NCBI RefSeq assembly: GCF_011045025.1
Contig: NZ_JAAKZX010000040.1
Coordinates: forward strand, 1-56,994
Length of the DNA stretch: 56,994 nucleotides
From: Streptomyces ureilyticus
GTDB lineage: Bacteria > Actinomycetota > Actinomycetes > Streptomycetales > Streptomycetaceae
Direction of reading: 5' to 3'
The position numbers were made by a program, and so were the translations under genes. Under the pieces are notes generated by a model. The model had not been told where the DNA came from. It did not search any database and saw nothing but the letters and a program-made list of their open reading frames with translations. The stretch's first letter is position 1; each line of letters begins with the position of its first letter. This document shows positions 49,375 to 56,994 of this stretch, in pieces.

Positions 49375-50045
49375 ACGTACTGAACTTCATCGAAGCCTTC
49401 TTCAGCGACAGCGCCCAGTGGAAGGGCTACGACGGCATCCCGCAGCGCGTGTGGGAGCACATCCAGTACTCCGCCGCCGCGCTCGCGATCGCCGCGGCGA
49501 TCGGCCTGCCGATCGGTCTGATCACCGGGCACACCGGGCGCGGCGGCAACGCGATGGCGTTCGTGGCGGCGTCGGCCCGTGCCCTGCCGACGTTCGGGCT
49601 GCTGGTGCTGATGTTCGTGTGGCTCGGGCTGAGCGTGCTGCCCGTGATGATCCCGCTGGTGGTGCTGGCGATCCCGCCGATCCTCATCACCACCTATGAG
49701 GCGGTGCGCACCGTGGACCCCTCGCCCGTCGACGCCGCCCGCGGTATGGGCATGTCACAGTCGCAGATCCTGTTCCAGGTCGAGGTGCCGGCCGCGCTGC
49801 CGCTGATCTTCAGCGGGCTGCGTTCGGCGGCGATCCAGATCGTCTCCACGGCGACGATCGCGGCGTACGTCTCTCTGGGCGGCGTCGGCCGCTACATCGT
49901 GGACGGCCTCTACCAGCGCGACTACGAGAAGGTCGTCGGCGGCGCCACCCTCACCGCGGCCCTCGCCCTGCTCGTCCTCGTGCTGTTCTGGGCCGCGGGC
50001 CGGACGGCGGTGTCCCCGGGGGTCCGTAGGCGCGGCACGGCCTGA
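49371..50045 (+). CDS. Second osmoprotectant ABC transporter permease
   Basis: 224 residues from GTG 49371, overlapping the previous stop by 4 nt. The coupling motif is VDPSPVDAARGMGMSQSQIL then VEVPAALPLIFSGLRSAAIQ. It pairs with the preceding permease to form the membrane channel. The matching substrate-binding gene is not next but lies 4.7 kb away, past the conservon. Confidence 0.87.
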   Translation: MNVLNFIEAFFSDSAQWKGYDGIPQRVWEHIQYSAAALAIAAAIGLPIGLITGHTGRGGNAMAFVAASARALPTFGLLVLMFVWLGLSVLPVMIPLVVLAIPPILITTYEAVRTVDPSPVDAARGMGMSQSQILFQVEVPAALPLIFSGLRSAAIQIVSTATIAAYVSLGGVGRYIVDGLYQRDYEKVVGGATLTAALALLVLVLFWAAGRTAVSPGVRRRGTA

Positions 50046-50083
50046 CACCCGAGCCTGGCACCCGAGCCCGGGTCACCGCCCGG

Positions 50084-50698
50084 TCACCGCTGTTCGGCGG
50101 TGGCCAGGGCGTGTTCCAGGACCACGAGCAGCGCGTCCCGGACCGAGCCGCGTTCGCGGGCGTCGAACACGGTGAGCGGGACGTGGTCGGCGACGTCGAG
50201 GGCCCACCGTACGTCGTTCAGGTCGTGCTCGACCTTGCCGTCGAAGGCGTTGACGGCGACCGCGAAGGGGATCTGGCGGTGCTCGAAGTAGTCGACGGCC
50301 GCGTAGCAGTCGTCGAGGCGGCGGGTGTCGACGATGACGAGGCCGCCCAGCGCGCCGTCCACCAGGTCGTCCCACATGAAGCCGAACCGCTGCTGGCCGG
50401 GCGTCCCGAACAGATAGAGCTTCAGCGTCGGATCGAGCGTGACGCAGCCGAAGTCCATGGCGACGGTGGTCGTCATCTTCTCCGGGGTGTGCGAGAGGTC
50501 GTCGACGCCGGCCGCGACCGAGGTGATGGACGCCTCGGTGGTCAGCGGCTCGATCTCGGAGATGGCGCCGACCGTGGTCGTCTTGCCCACGCCGAAGCCG
50601 CCCGCGATGACCATCTTCACCGGCAGCGGCGGCCGGGTCCCCTGGTTCTCACCGTTCACGGACCCGGCCCCGGGAGTCGGGGATGTCTCGAAGACCAT
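50084..50698 (-). CDS. cvnD: Conservon GTPase CvnD
   Basis: 204 residues; ATG at 50698 with GAAGGG 7 nt upstream. The Ras-like P-loop is GGFGVGKT (33-40), with later elements MDFGCVTLDPTLKLYLFGTP (G3 replaced by FGTPGQ) and AVAVNAFDGK as the NxxD-like base motif. In conservons CvnD is recruited to the membrane by CvnA-C in its GDP state and acts like a heterotrimeric G-protein analogue. Its first 50 bp overlap the end of cvnC. Confidence 0.9.
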   Translation of the reverse strand: MVFETSPTPGAGSVNGENQGTRPPLPVKMVIAGGFGVGKTTTVGAISEIEPLTTEASITSVAAGVDDLSHTPEKMTTTVAMDFGCVTLDPTLKLYLFGTPGQQRFGFMWDDLVDGALGGLVIVDTRRLDDCYAAVDYFEHRQIPFAVAVNAFDGKVEHDLNDVRWALDVADHVPLTVFDARERGSVRDALLVVLEHALATAEQR

Positions 50699-51080
50699 CG
50701 ATAACCCTTCGCAATACAGAGGTGTCGCGGGCGGAACCGTCCTGCGGTACGTACAAGGCCAGTTGGCCGTCCGCGCGCAGATCGTCGGCGAGCACCCGGA
50801 TCACATTGAGATGCATCCGCAGTTTCGCCGCGATCTCCGCCAGTGACTGCGGCTGGCGGCAGATCATGATGATGTCGCGGTGCTGGTCGAAGGCGAAGGC
50901 GTCCAGCGTGGCCAGACCCACGTCGGTCGCGATCACCTGTGTCTCGATCGGAATCGGCGGTACGAGGCTGTCGCCGCCGGCGATCCGCCCCGCCGTCAGC
51001 AGGAACGGCCGGACAAGAGGCGCGGGAGGCTCCGCTCCCCACGCGGAGTCGTCGGCGGCTGGTGGCTCACCGGCCGTCAT
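50649..51080 (-). CDS. cvnC: Conservon protein CvnC (DUF742)
   Basis: 143 residues from the ATG at 51080, 6 nt after AAGGGGG. The family motif is PLVRPFLLTAGR near the start, then IIMICRQPQSLAEIAAKLRM and LGVIRVLADDL-like LNVIRVLADDLRADG, a winged-helix-like DUF742 fold. CvnC couples CvnD to the CvnA/CvnB complex; DNA binding has not been established. The end overlaps cvnD by 50 bp in another frame. Confidence 0.88.
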   Translation of the reverse strand: MTAGEPPAADDSAWGAEPPAPLVRPFLLTAGRIAGGDSLVPPIPIETQVIATDVGLATLDAFAFDQHRDIIMICRQPQSLAEIAAKLRMHLNVIRVLADDLRADGQLALYVPQDGSARDTSVLRRVIDGLRDIPDSRGRVRER

Positions 51081-51141
51081 CACGTTCCCCCTTCACCTTC
51101 ACGGGCGCCATGGTCGGGCACGCCCCCGGTCTCGGCCGCCG

Positions 51142-51621
51142 TCACCCGGCCGGCGCGATCCCCACGGTGTTCTTCAGCTCCATGACCAGCTGCGGGCTCA
51201 GCGCGGCACCGGCGCGATTGGCGAAGAGGGTCATCTCGTACGCGATGTTGCCGAGCTTCGCCTCCTTGGACGCGACCACGCCGAGTACCGCGCCCGCGCC
51301 GAGCGCCGACACCAGGACGTGGCCTTCCTCGAGGTCGATGATGACCTTGTTGAGGCTGCCGAGTCCGTAGTTGCCCGACGCCCCCATGGCGAGGCTGGTG
51401 ATACCGGAGACGATCGCCGCGAGCCGTTCGGAGTCCGCCTGGCCGCGCAGTTGGGACACCGCGATCAGCAGCCCGTCGGAGGAGACACCGATCACGTCGA
51501 CAACCCCGGCGGTCTCGGTGGCGAAGCGGTTCAGCAGCCAGTTGAAGTCGGCAGCGGCGGCCTTCACATCCGTCACCGGCTCGACGGCCCCGGATTGCGG
51601 TCCACCTGTCCACATCATCAC
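51142..51621 (-). CDS. cvnB: Conservon roadblock/LC7 protein CvnB
   Basis: 159 residues from GTG 51621 (ATG at 51618 is possible). The roadblock domain includes DFNWLLNRFATETAGVVDVI, GVSSDGLLIAVSQLRGQADS and a final strand helix pair with KLGNIAYEMTLFANRAG. It starts 4 nt after the cvnA stop, consistent with coupling. CvnB links the sensor CvnA to the GTPase module. Confidence 0.9.
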   Translation of the reverse strand: MMMWTGGPQSGAVEPVTDVKAAAADFNWLLNRFATETAGVVDVIGVSSDGLLIAVSQLRGQADSERLAAIVSGITSLAMGASGNYGLGSLNKVIIDLEEGHVLVSALGAGAVLGVVASKEAKLGNIAYEMTLFANRAGAALSPQLVMELKNTVGIAPAG

Positions 51622-51625
51622 TTGC

Positions 51626-54442
51626 TCAAGCCTTCCGGGAATGGGGATCTGTAGGTCTCGGGTCGGTAGGTCTGTACGCGGAGTCCGGCCGGGTCTCGGC
51701 GGCGGCCTCGCGCTGGGCCCGCTGGACTGCGGCCTCGAACTCGTCGATCTCGGTCCGCGCCGCCTCCGGGTCTACGGGCTGCCAGGCGGACGGCCGCTGA
51801 GTCGTCGGCGCCCGCTTGGGCTGGCGGCTGGAGGCGGTGGTGGCGCCGAGGGTCGCACCACGCACCCGGCGCCGCAGGGGGCCGGGAGCGTCGGGCCGCG
51901 GCGGGGCCGTACCGGAGGATCCGGTGCTGCCGCCCCCGCGAGTGCCGCTGCCACTGTCGCCGACGCCGCTACCGCCGCGCCCGGTCGCCTCGTGGGCGCC
52001 GACTCCCGTACCGGATACCGGCCTTGGCGAGAGGCCGCCTCGCCTGGGCAGCGGGGGAGTGCCGGGTCCGTACGGTGTGTGGCCCATGGCTTCCGGGCGC
52101 CCGCGCATGCTCTCCGCCGTGGCTCCTTGCTGCCCGCGCATGCTTTCCGCCCGGGCTTCCGGACGTCCGCGCATGCTCTCTGCCGTAGCTTCCTGGCGCC
52201 CGCGCAAGCCATCCGCCGTGACTTCCTGGCGCCCCCGCACGCTCTCCGCCGTGGCCTCCAGGCGACGCGCATGCCCGGCGGACCGGGGCTCGGCCGGCGA
52301 CTGGGGCTGTGGCGCCTCCTGCTCCGCCCGCGTACGAGCGGGGATCCGGCGGGGCAGCGACGAGCGCCCGGGCGCCGCCTCCACCATCGCGGGACGCGGT
52401 TCGGACGGGCCCGAGCGGCGGGCCGGCGGCAGGATCTGCGCGGGCCGGGCCGCGGGCGCCGTCGGGTCTGTGGTCAGCAGATGTTCCGCGGGGACCGCGA
52501 CGGTGGCGGTGACACCGCCACCCGGCGTGCGGGAGAGGACGACCTCGATGCCCCAGCGCCGGGACAGACCGCCGACCACGAACAGGCCGAGGACCTCCGT
52601 CGGCGCCAGGTCGAGCCGTTCGCGGCGGATCAGCCGGGCGTTCTCCTCGTCCAGCCGCTCGGCGCTCATCCCGAGCCCGTGGTCGATGATCTCGACCACG
52701 GCGCCGCCGGAGCCGAACCGGGGCCGCAGGACCACCTCGACGCTGGTGTGCGCCGGGGAGAACGTCACCGCGTTCTCCAGCAGTTCGGCGAGCATCAGCG
52801 TCAGATCGCCGACGATGTCGGGGGCGACGGTGACATCGCCCTCGGCGTGCGGAGCGACGCGCTGATAGCCCTCGATCTGCCCGAGCGCGGCCCGGACGAT
52901 GTTGCTGAGCCGCATGGGCCCGCTGCTCAGGCCCGTCTCACGGATTCCGGCGAGCAGCATCAGGCTGTCGGCGTTGCGCTGGAGACGTACGGCGATGTGG
53001 TCGATGCGGTAGAGCCGGTCCAGTACCTGCGGGTCGGTCTCGCCGCGCTCCACCGAGTCGATCAGCGCGAGTTGACGCGCGGTCAGGTTGCTGACGCGGC
53101 GGCCGACGTTGCCGAACATCTCGGCGATGTTGCGACGGCTGACGACCTGGCGCTCCAGCAGGGCGGTCGCGGTGACCTGAACCTGGTTGAAAGCTTCGGC
53201 GAGTTCACCGATCTCGTCGCGTACGGGCACGGGAACGGCTTCCAGGCGCGGCGGGCTCGCGTCATCGGCGTCGTCGTCCGCGACCCGCGCCAACTCGGTC
53301 TCGGCCGCGGCGGCCACGTGCTGGGCCGCACCGGTGAGGCTCTGTACGACCCGTACGACGGAGCGGCGGACCAGTACGGAGAACAGCAGCCAGGCCCCGA
53401 AGGCGAGCAGCGTGGCGGCGACCAGCCAGGCCACCTGCCACCAGGCGGCGTTCGACGCGGACTGGGTGTCGTCGGCGATCTGGCCGATCAGAGACTGGGT
53501 GATCTTCAGCCGGTTCTGTGCCTGCCGCTCGTAGGTGGGCTCGGCCTGCAGCGCCTCGCCGAGGGCCCTGCGCAGCTGGGTCGCGTTCTCGGCGACCAGC
53601 GCGCCGGGGTCGACCTGGAGCGAGACGTAGTGCTGGGCGATGACGCTCTGGTACGGGCTCTGCTCGATCCCGGCCAGTTCGGCGCCCTGCTTCTGGCTGG
53701 CGTACCCGGTGAACCGCTCGGCCTGGTAGGTGTACTGCTCGAGGTCGCCGACGGCGGCGGTGAACTGGATGAGTGCGTTCGGGTCCCGGGTCCGGGCGGC
53801 GAACACGCTGGTCTCGAAGGAGGCGTGGGCGGTGTCGGCCCGCAGCAGCGCGTCGAGCAGGTTGCCCGCGGACGAGGAGGACTCGGCGCCCTCACCGAGT
53901 TCGAGTCCGCTGATCAGGCCCTCGATCACCGATCCGTACGCGGGGTCGATGTTGTCGGCGGGGATGGGCCCCTTCTCCACGGTCTGCCGGAGACTGTCCA
54001 GGCCCTCCAGTTCCTGCAGCGCCTGGGCCTCGCCCTCCGGCAGCCGGTCCCCGTAGGTCTCCCGGACCGTCTCTATCTGGGAGTTCACCTTCTGCTGCGC
54101 CTGGAGATACGCGGAGGTGTCGGGCGCGCCTTCCTCGGGACCCGCGGCCTCATAGCGCAGGGAGATGAGCAGAGCCTGCCGGTGCTCGGTCTGCACGCTG
54201 TCGATCAGCCGGGTCACCTGCGCGCTGTCGCGCACGAGTTCGGCGGTGGAGGCGGCGGAACGGGCCTGGTCGACCTGGGCGTAGACCACGTAGGCGAGGA
54301 TCGCCGAGACGACCGTAAGCGGAACGATCACCAGAACGTTCAGTTTGCGCCGGAAGGGCCAGCGGTCGAGGAGGGGCGGCGTCGGGCCGGTGCGGGGAGC
54401 CGCGGGGAAGTCATCCCGGGCAACCTTTCTGTGCGCGGGCAC
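51626..54442 (-). CDS. cvnA: Conservon sensor-kinase-like protein CvnA
   Basis: 938 residues from GTG 54442 with an excellent ribosome site (AAGGAGGT). A first helix (about 35-56) and a second (about 333-355) enclose a large extracytoplasmic nitrate-sensor-like helical domain. HAMP-like and dimerisation helices follow (DEIGELAEAFNQVQVTATAL, RLQRNADSLMLLAG). The HATPase domain has the N box LLAELLENAVTFSPAHTSVE and the G1 EIIDHGLGM. The phospho-acceptor His of true kinases is not evident, as usual in CvnA. A long disordered tail (about 700-938) contains five 11-residue repeats. It anchors the complex with CvnB-D. Confidence 0.9.
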   Translation of the reverse strand: MPAHRKVARDDFPAAPRTGPTPPLLDRWPFRRKLNVLVIVPLTVVSAILAYVVYAQVDQARSAASTAELVRDSAQVTRLIDSVQTEHRQALLISLRYEAAGPEEGAPDTSAYLQAQQKVNSQIETVRETYGDRLPEGEAQALQELEGLDSLRQTVEKGPIPADNIDPAYGSVIEGLISGLELGEGAESSSSAGNLLDALLRADTAHASFETSVFAARTRDPNALIQFTAAVGDLEQYTYQAERFTGYASQKQGAELAGIEQSPYQSVIAQHYVSLQVDPGALVAENATQLRRALGEALQAEPTYERQAQNRLKITQSLIGQIADDTQSASNAAWWQVAWLVAATLLAFGAWLLFSVLVRRSVVRVVQSLTGAAQHVAAAAETELARVADDDADDASPPRLEAVPVPVRDEIGELAEAFNQVQVTATALLERQVVSRRNIAEMFGNVGRRVSNLTARQLALIDSVERGETDPQVLDRLYRIDHIAVRLQRNADSLMLLAGIRETGLSSGPMRLSNIVRAALGQIEGYQRVAPHAEGDVTVAPDIVGDLTLMLAELLENAVTFSPAHTSVEVVLRPRFGSGGAVVEIIDHGLGMSAERLDEENARLIRRERLDLAPTEVLGLFVVGGLSRRWGIEVVLSRTPGGGVTATVAVPAEHLLTTDPTAPAARPAQILPPARRSGPSEPRPAMVEAAPGRSSLPRRIPARTRAEQEAPQPQSPAEPRSAGHARRLEATAESVRGRQEVTADGLRGRQEATAESMRGRPEARAESMRGQQGATAESMRGRPEAMGHTPYGPGTPPLPRRGGLSPRPVSGTGVGAHEATGRGGSGVGDSGSGTRGGGSTGSSGTAPPRPDAPGPLRRRVRGATLGATTASSRQPKRAPTTQRPSAWQPVDPEAARTEIDEFEAAVQRAQREAAAETRPDSAYRPTDPRPTDPHSRKA
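52089..52253. repeat. Five 33-bp repeats in the cvnA tail
   Basis: Units start at 52089, 52122, 52155, 52188 and 52221, with partial copies flanking. They encode 11-residue ATAESMRGRPE-type repeats (RGR/RGQ core, acidic-basic pattern). The period is a multiple of three, so expansion or contraction keeps the frame. The tail is cytoplasmic and may tune contact with CvnB. Confidence 0.9.
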
Positions 54443-54796
54443 CGAACCTCCTTGCTTCTTGCGTCACATGGGAAACCCGCTGTCCGAAACTGATGGGTTG
54501 CAGGGTCGCGACAGCACGCTTCGACCGACAAGTGGAATTGGGTGGAACAGGACCCCCGACGCGGCCAACACTAGCGGCTGGCGCAAGAGTACGGCCATGA
54601 TCAACCAAAAACTGGCACCAAGATATGCCCACTTCGCTCGTATATCGGCCCCGTTGTGCATACGCGACGAAGCCGCCCGGTGTCCTTCGGTGATCTATTC
54701 GTGCCTTGACGGCCCGTGACCGGCATCGCTTGGATCGTCGCGACGCCGCAACCACGGCCGCACTGCCACCACCGCCCACGCCCCCGGCAAGTCTGG
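54443..54796. other. Divergent promoter region of cvnA and the substrate-binding gene
   Basis: 354 bp of clearly lower GC, with no supported gene. It must hold the promoters of cvnA (leftward) and the binding protein (rightward); TTGATCA and TAGTGT elements occur, but no convincingly spaced pair was found. Confidence 0.5.
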
Positions 54797-55759
54797 ATGA
54801 CGAACGTGACCATCGCACGAAGCACCAGAAAATCCGCAACGTACGCCGTTTCCCTGCTGGTTGTGGCCACGGCCGCGCTGGCGGGCTGCGGTTCCTCCGA
54901 CGACTCCTCCGGCAGCTCCGACCCCTTGCAGGAGGACGAAGCCAAGGGCGGGACCGTCGTGGTCGGTTCCAACAACTTCCCCGAGAGCATCCTGCTCGCC
55001 GACATATACGGCGAAGCCCTCAAGTCCAAGGGCGTCAAGGTCAGTTACAAACTGAACATCGGCAGCCGCGAAACGACCTACGGTCTGATCAAGAACGGCA
55101 CGATCACGGTATTGCCCGAGTACAACGGGGCGCTGCTGTCCTACCTGAACAAGGACACGCAACCGACGTCGTCTGAGGAGGCCAACAAGGCCATCGGGTC
55201 CGAACTCGATTCCAAGCTCACGCTGTTGGAGTCTTCGGAGGCCCAGGACAAGGACGCCGTCGCGGTCAACGAGGCCACGGCCAAGAAGTACAAGCTGACG
55301 GAGAAGTCGACGCTCGCCGACCTCGCCGAACTGGCGCCTGAGCTGGTCATCGGTGGTTCGCCCGAGTTCCAGACCCGGCACCACGGGCTGCCGGGCCTGA
55401 AGGAGGACTACGGGCTCGAATTCAAGTCCTTCAAGGCGCTGGACGCGGGCGGCCCGCTGACGGCGGCGGCGCTCAAGGGCAACAACATCCAGGCCGGGAA
55501 CATCTTCACAACCGACCCCGGTATCGAAAAGAACAAATTCCTCATCCTTCAGGACCCGAAGAACCTCTTCGGCTTCCAGAACGTAACTCCGTTGGCATAC
55601 AAGAGCGATCTCCCGGCAGAGGGCGTTTCCGCGCTCAACGCCGTATCGGAGAAGCTCGACACGGAAACCCTGATCAGTCTCAACGGCCAGGTGCAGAACG
55701 ACAAAAAGGACCCGCTGGAGGTGGCCAAAACCTGGCTGTCCTCCAACGGACTGACCTGA
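54797..55759 (+). CDS. Osmoprotectant ABC transporter substrate-binding lipoprotein
   Basis: 320 residues from ATG 54797 (GTG 54806 possible; no strong ribosome site). The lipobox is ALAGC (Cys about 32) after a hydrophobic signal. The OpuAC-type fold is shown by TVVVGSNNFPESILLADIYG, YGLIKNGTITVLPEYNGALL, LVIGGSPEFQTR and FITTDPGI-like IFTTDPGIEKNKFLILQDPK, features of glycine betaine/choline/carnitine binders. It is separated from its ATPase and permease genes (47456-50045) by the oppositely oriented conservon, so it is expressed from its own promoter. A strong terminator follows. Confidence 0.88.
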   Translation: MTNVTIARSTRKSATYAVSLLVVATAALAGCGSSDDSSGSSDPLQEDEAKGGTVVVGSNNFPESILLADIYGEALKSKGVKVSYKLNIGSRETTYGLIKNGTITVLPEYNGALLSYLNKDTQPTSSEEANKAIGSELDSKLTLLESSEAQDKDAVAVNEATAKKYKLTEKSTLADLAELAPELVIGGSPEFQTRHHGLPGLKEDYGLEFKSFKALDAGGPLTAAALKGNNIQAGNIFTTDPGIEKNKFLILQDPKNLFGFQNVTPLAYKSDLPAEGVSALNAVSEKLDTETLISLNGQVQNDKKDPLEVAKTWLSSNGLT

Positions 55760-55769
55760 CGGCTGCGGG

Positions 55770-55801
55770 GGCCGGGTGGGCGAGCCTCCGCCCACCCGGC
55801 C
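55770..55801 (+). terminator. Terminator of the substrate-binding gene
   Basis: A perfect 13-bp GC-rich stem (55770-55782 with 55789-55801) and a 6-nt loop AGCCTC start 10 bp after the stop codon. Confidence 0.85.
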
Positions 55802-55851
55802 GCCCCTTCCCGCCCGGCGAACCCTCCCGTCACTCCTCTAACCTGTCGCAC

Positions 55852-56994
55852 ATGAACGCACCGGGGGACGTGATCGACGGCCGGTTCGAGCTGATTGAGC
55901 GGCTCGGCAGTGGCGGGATGGGCACGGTGTGGCGGGCGCGCGACAGCGTCCTGCACCGGGAGGTCGCCCTCAAGGCCGTACGGGCGGACGCGGCGGCGTC
56001 GGATGCCATGCGGGAGCGGGTGCTGCGGGAGGCGCGGGCCCTCGCCCGGCTCAGCCATCCGAACGTGGTGACCATCCACCACATCGTGGACCAGGACCCG
56101 CACCCCTGGCTCGTGATGGAGCTGGTGAGCGGCATCTCGCTCCAAGAGCGCCTCGACAACGGCCCGTTGCTCCCCGTCGAGGCCGCCCGCATCGGCCGTC
56201 AGGTACTCGCCGCCCTCCGGGCCGCGGACGCGGCCGGCATCCAGCACCGCGACGTCAAGCCCGCCAACATCCTCCTGCGCCCCGACGGCACCGCCGTCCT
56301 CACCGACTTCGGCATCGCGGCCCTCCAGGGCTCGACCTCCCTGACGGCCACCGGCGAACTCATCGGCTCCCCCGAGTACATCGCCCCCGAGCGGATCCGC
56401 GGCAACGACGACCTCCCGGCGTCCGACCTCTGGTCCCTGGGCCTCGTCCTGTACGTCTGCGCCGAGGGCGTCAGTCCGCTGCGCCGCGGCACCACGCTCG
56501 CCACCCTCGCCGCGGTGCTCGACGACCCCGTACCGCCGCCGGTGCGCTCCGGCCCCCTCGCACCCGTACTCCAGGCCCTGCTCGTACGGGACCCGGCGGC
56601 CCGCCCCGCCCCGGCACACCTCGACGCGATGCTCGCGCAGGTGGAGCACGGCGCGGCCCCGCACTGGGCGCAGCCCACGCTGACGACGACGGGACCGCCG
56701 GCCCCGGACCCGGTGCCGCACCCGCTCACCCAGGTCGACACCCCGCGGCCGACGCCGCCGCACCCCCAGTACCACCAGGCGCCCGGCCGCACCCGCACCC
56801 GCAGCCGTACGTCGATCGTCATCGCGGTCATCGCGGTCGCCCTCGCGGTCACCGCCGCCACCGCCTTCGCCCTCATGCTCGGCGACAAGACCGACAAGGA
56901 GGCCCGCGGCGGTACGTCCCCCACACCGGTGACGCAGCCGACGCGCCAGACCCCCGAGCCGAACCGGCAGACGACCCCCGCACCGACCCCGACC
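55852..56994 (+). CDS. Membrane Ser/Thr protein kinase (Hanks type), cut at the window end
   Basis: 381 codons from ATG 55852 to the window edge, with no stop reached. The kinase domain has the Gly loop RLGSGGMGTVWRARD, the catalytic Lys in EVALKAVRAD, HRDVKPANILL, the activation DFG in LTDFGIAALQ and SPEYIAPERIRG. A Pro-rich linker leads to one membrane helix (about 322-344, IVIAVIAVALAVTAATAFAL), then an extracytoplasmic Thr/Pro-rich part that continues outside. The start has no ribosome site, and the -10-like TAACCT close to it hints at a leaderless transcript. No phosphatase partner is adjacent. Confidence 0.9.
   Translation, partial: MNAPGDVIDGRFELIERLGSGGMGTVWRARDSVLHREVALKAVRADAAASDAMRERVLREARALARLSHPNVVTIHHIVDQDPHPWLVMELVSGISLQERLDNGPLLPVEAARIGRQVLAALRAADAAGIQHRDVKPANILLRPDGTAVLTDFGIAALQGSTSLTATGELIGSPEYIAPERIRGNDDLPASDLWSLGLVLYVCAEGVSPLRRGTTLATLAAVLDDPVPPPVRSGPLAPVLQALLVRDPAARPAPAHLDAMLAQVEHGAAPHWAQPTLTTTGPPAPDPVPHPLTQVDTPRPTPPHPQYHQAPGRTRTRSRTSIVIAVIAVALAVTAATAFALMLGDKTDKEARGGTSPTPVTQPTRQTPEPNRQTTPAPTPT

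Noticed and set aside
51371..54493. 1040-codon plus-strand ORF opposite cvnA/cvnB
   Set aside because: Shadow frame: the minus strand holds a complete conservon with known domain patterns.

Overview
The window is a high-GC actinobacterial chromosome segment, almost certainly Streptomyces. It carries a complete four-gene conservon (cvnABCD), an SsbB-type single-strand binding protein behind a pair of dynamin-like GTPases, a DUF574/SAV2177-type methyltransferase, a thioester (TQXA) surface protein ending in a LAETG sortase-E signal, GTG/TTG starts with purine-rich ribosome sites, and many long antisense shadow ORFs typical of such GC content. No CRISPR array, rRNA, intact transposase or phage module was seen; there is one tRNA (Arg, TCT).

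Layout. 1-8 kb: metabolic and regulatory genes, mostly on the minus strand (dialkylglycine decarboxylase, secreted GH59 glycosidase with a LacI-type operator inside its promoter, APH-fold kinase, NmrA-like protein, PucR regulator). 8.2-16.4 kb: a tightly overlapping plus-strand operon with a CBS protein, a small ORF and an Mrp-like cation/proton antiporter. It encodes E, F, G, a B subunit fused to MrpA C-terminal modules, C, three separate ND4/ND5-like subunits and a small membrane protein, but no MrpA. 16.5-21.2 kb: small regulatory and membrane genes around a MarR regulator, with four copies of a TTGCAT-centred palindrome. 21.3-31.4 kb: Rieske oxygenase, an unknown protein, then YqiJ-like membrane protein, flotillin and a 1645-residue AAA ATPase. 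31.5-38.2 kb: peroxiredoxin and divergent TetR sharing paired operators, a decayed radical-SAM gene, a membrane-anchored periplasmic-binding-fold protein coupled to a P-loop NTPase, and a methyltransferase. 38.5-43.5 kb: tRNA-Arg, two GTPases and ssbB with DnaA-box-like sites. 43.7-47 kb: two surface or secreted proteins, a patch of gene remnants (HtrA-like protease and a short N-terminal stub), and a VOC protein. 47.4-55.8 kb: an osmoprotectant ABC transporter whose substrate-binding gene is separated from the ATPase/permease genes by the conservon. A membrane Ser/Thr kinase runs off the right edge.

How the genes may work together. Several modules deal with membrane and ion or osmotic state: Mrp antiporter with a CBS sensor, OpuC-type uptake, flotillin scaffold with ATPase, and a conservon signalling complex. 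The least described units are the YqiJ-flotillin-giant ATPase set, the NTPase plus anchored binding-protein pair, and the putative MarR regulon with its repeated palindrome. Starts were chosen from visible ribosome sites. Family calls are from recognition of conserved motifs, not from a database search.
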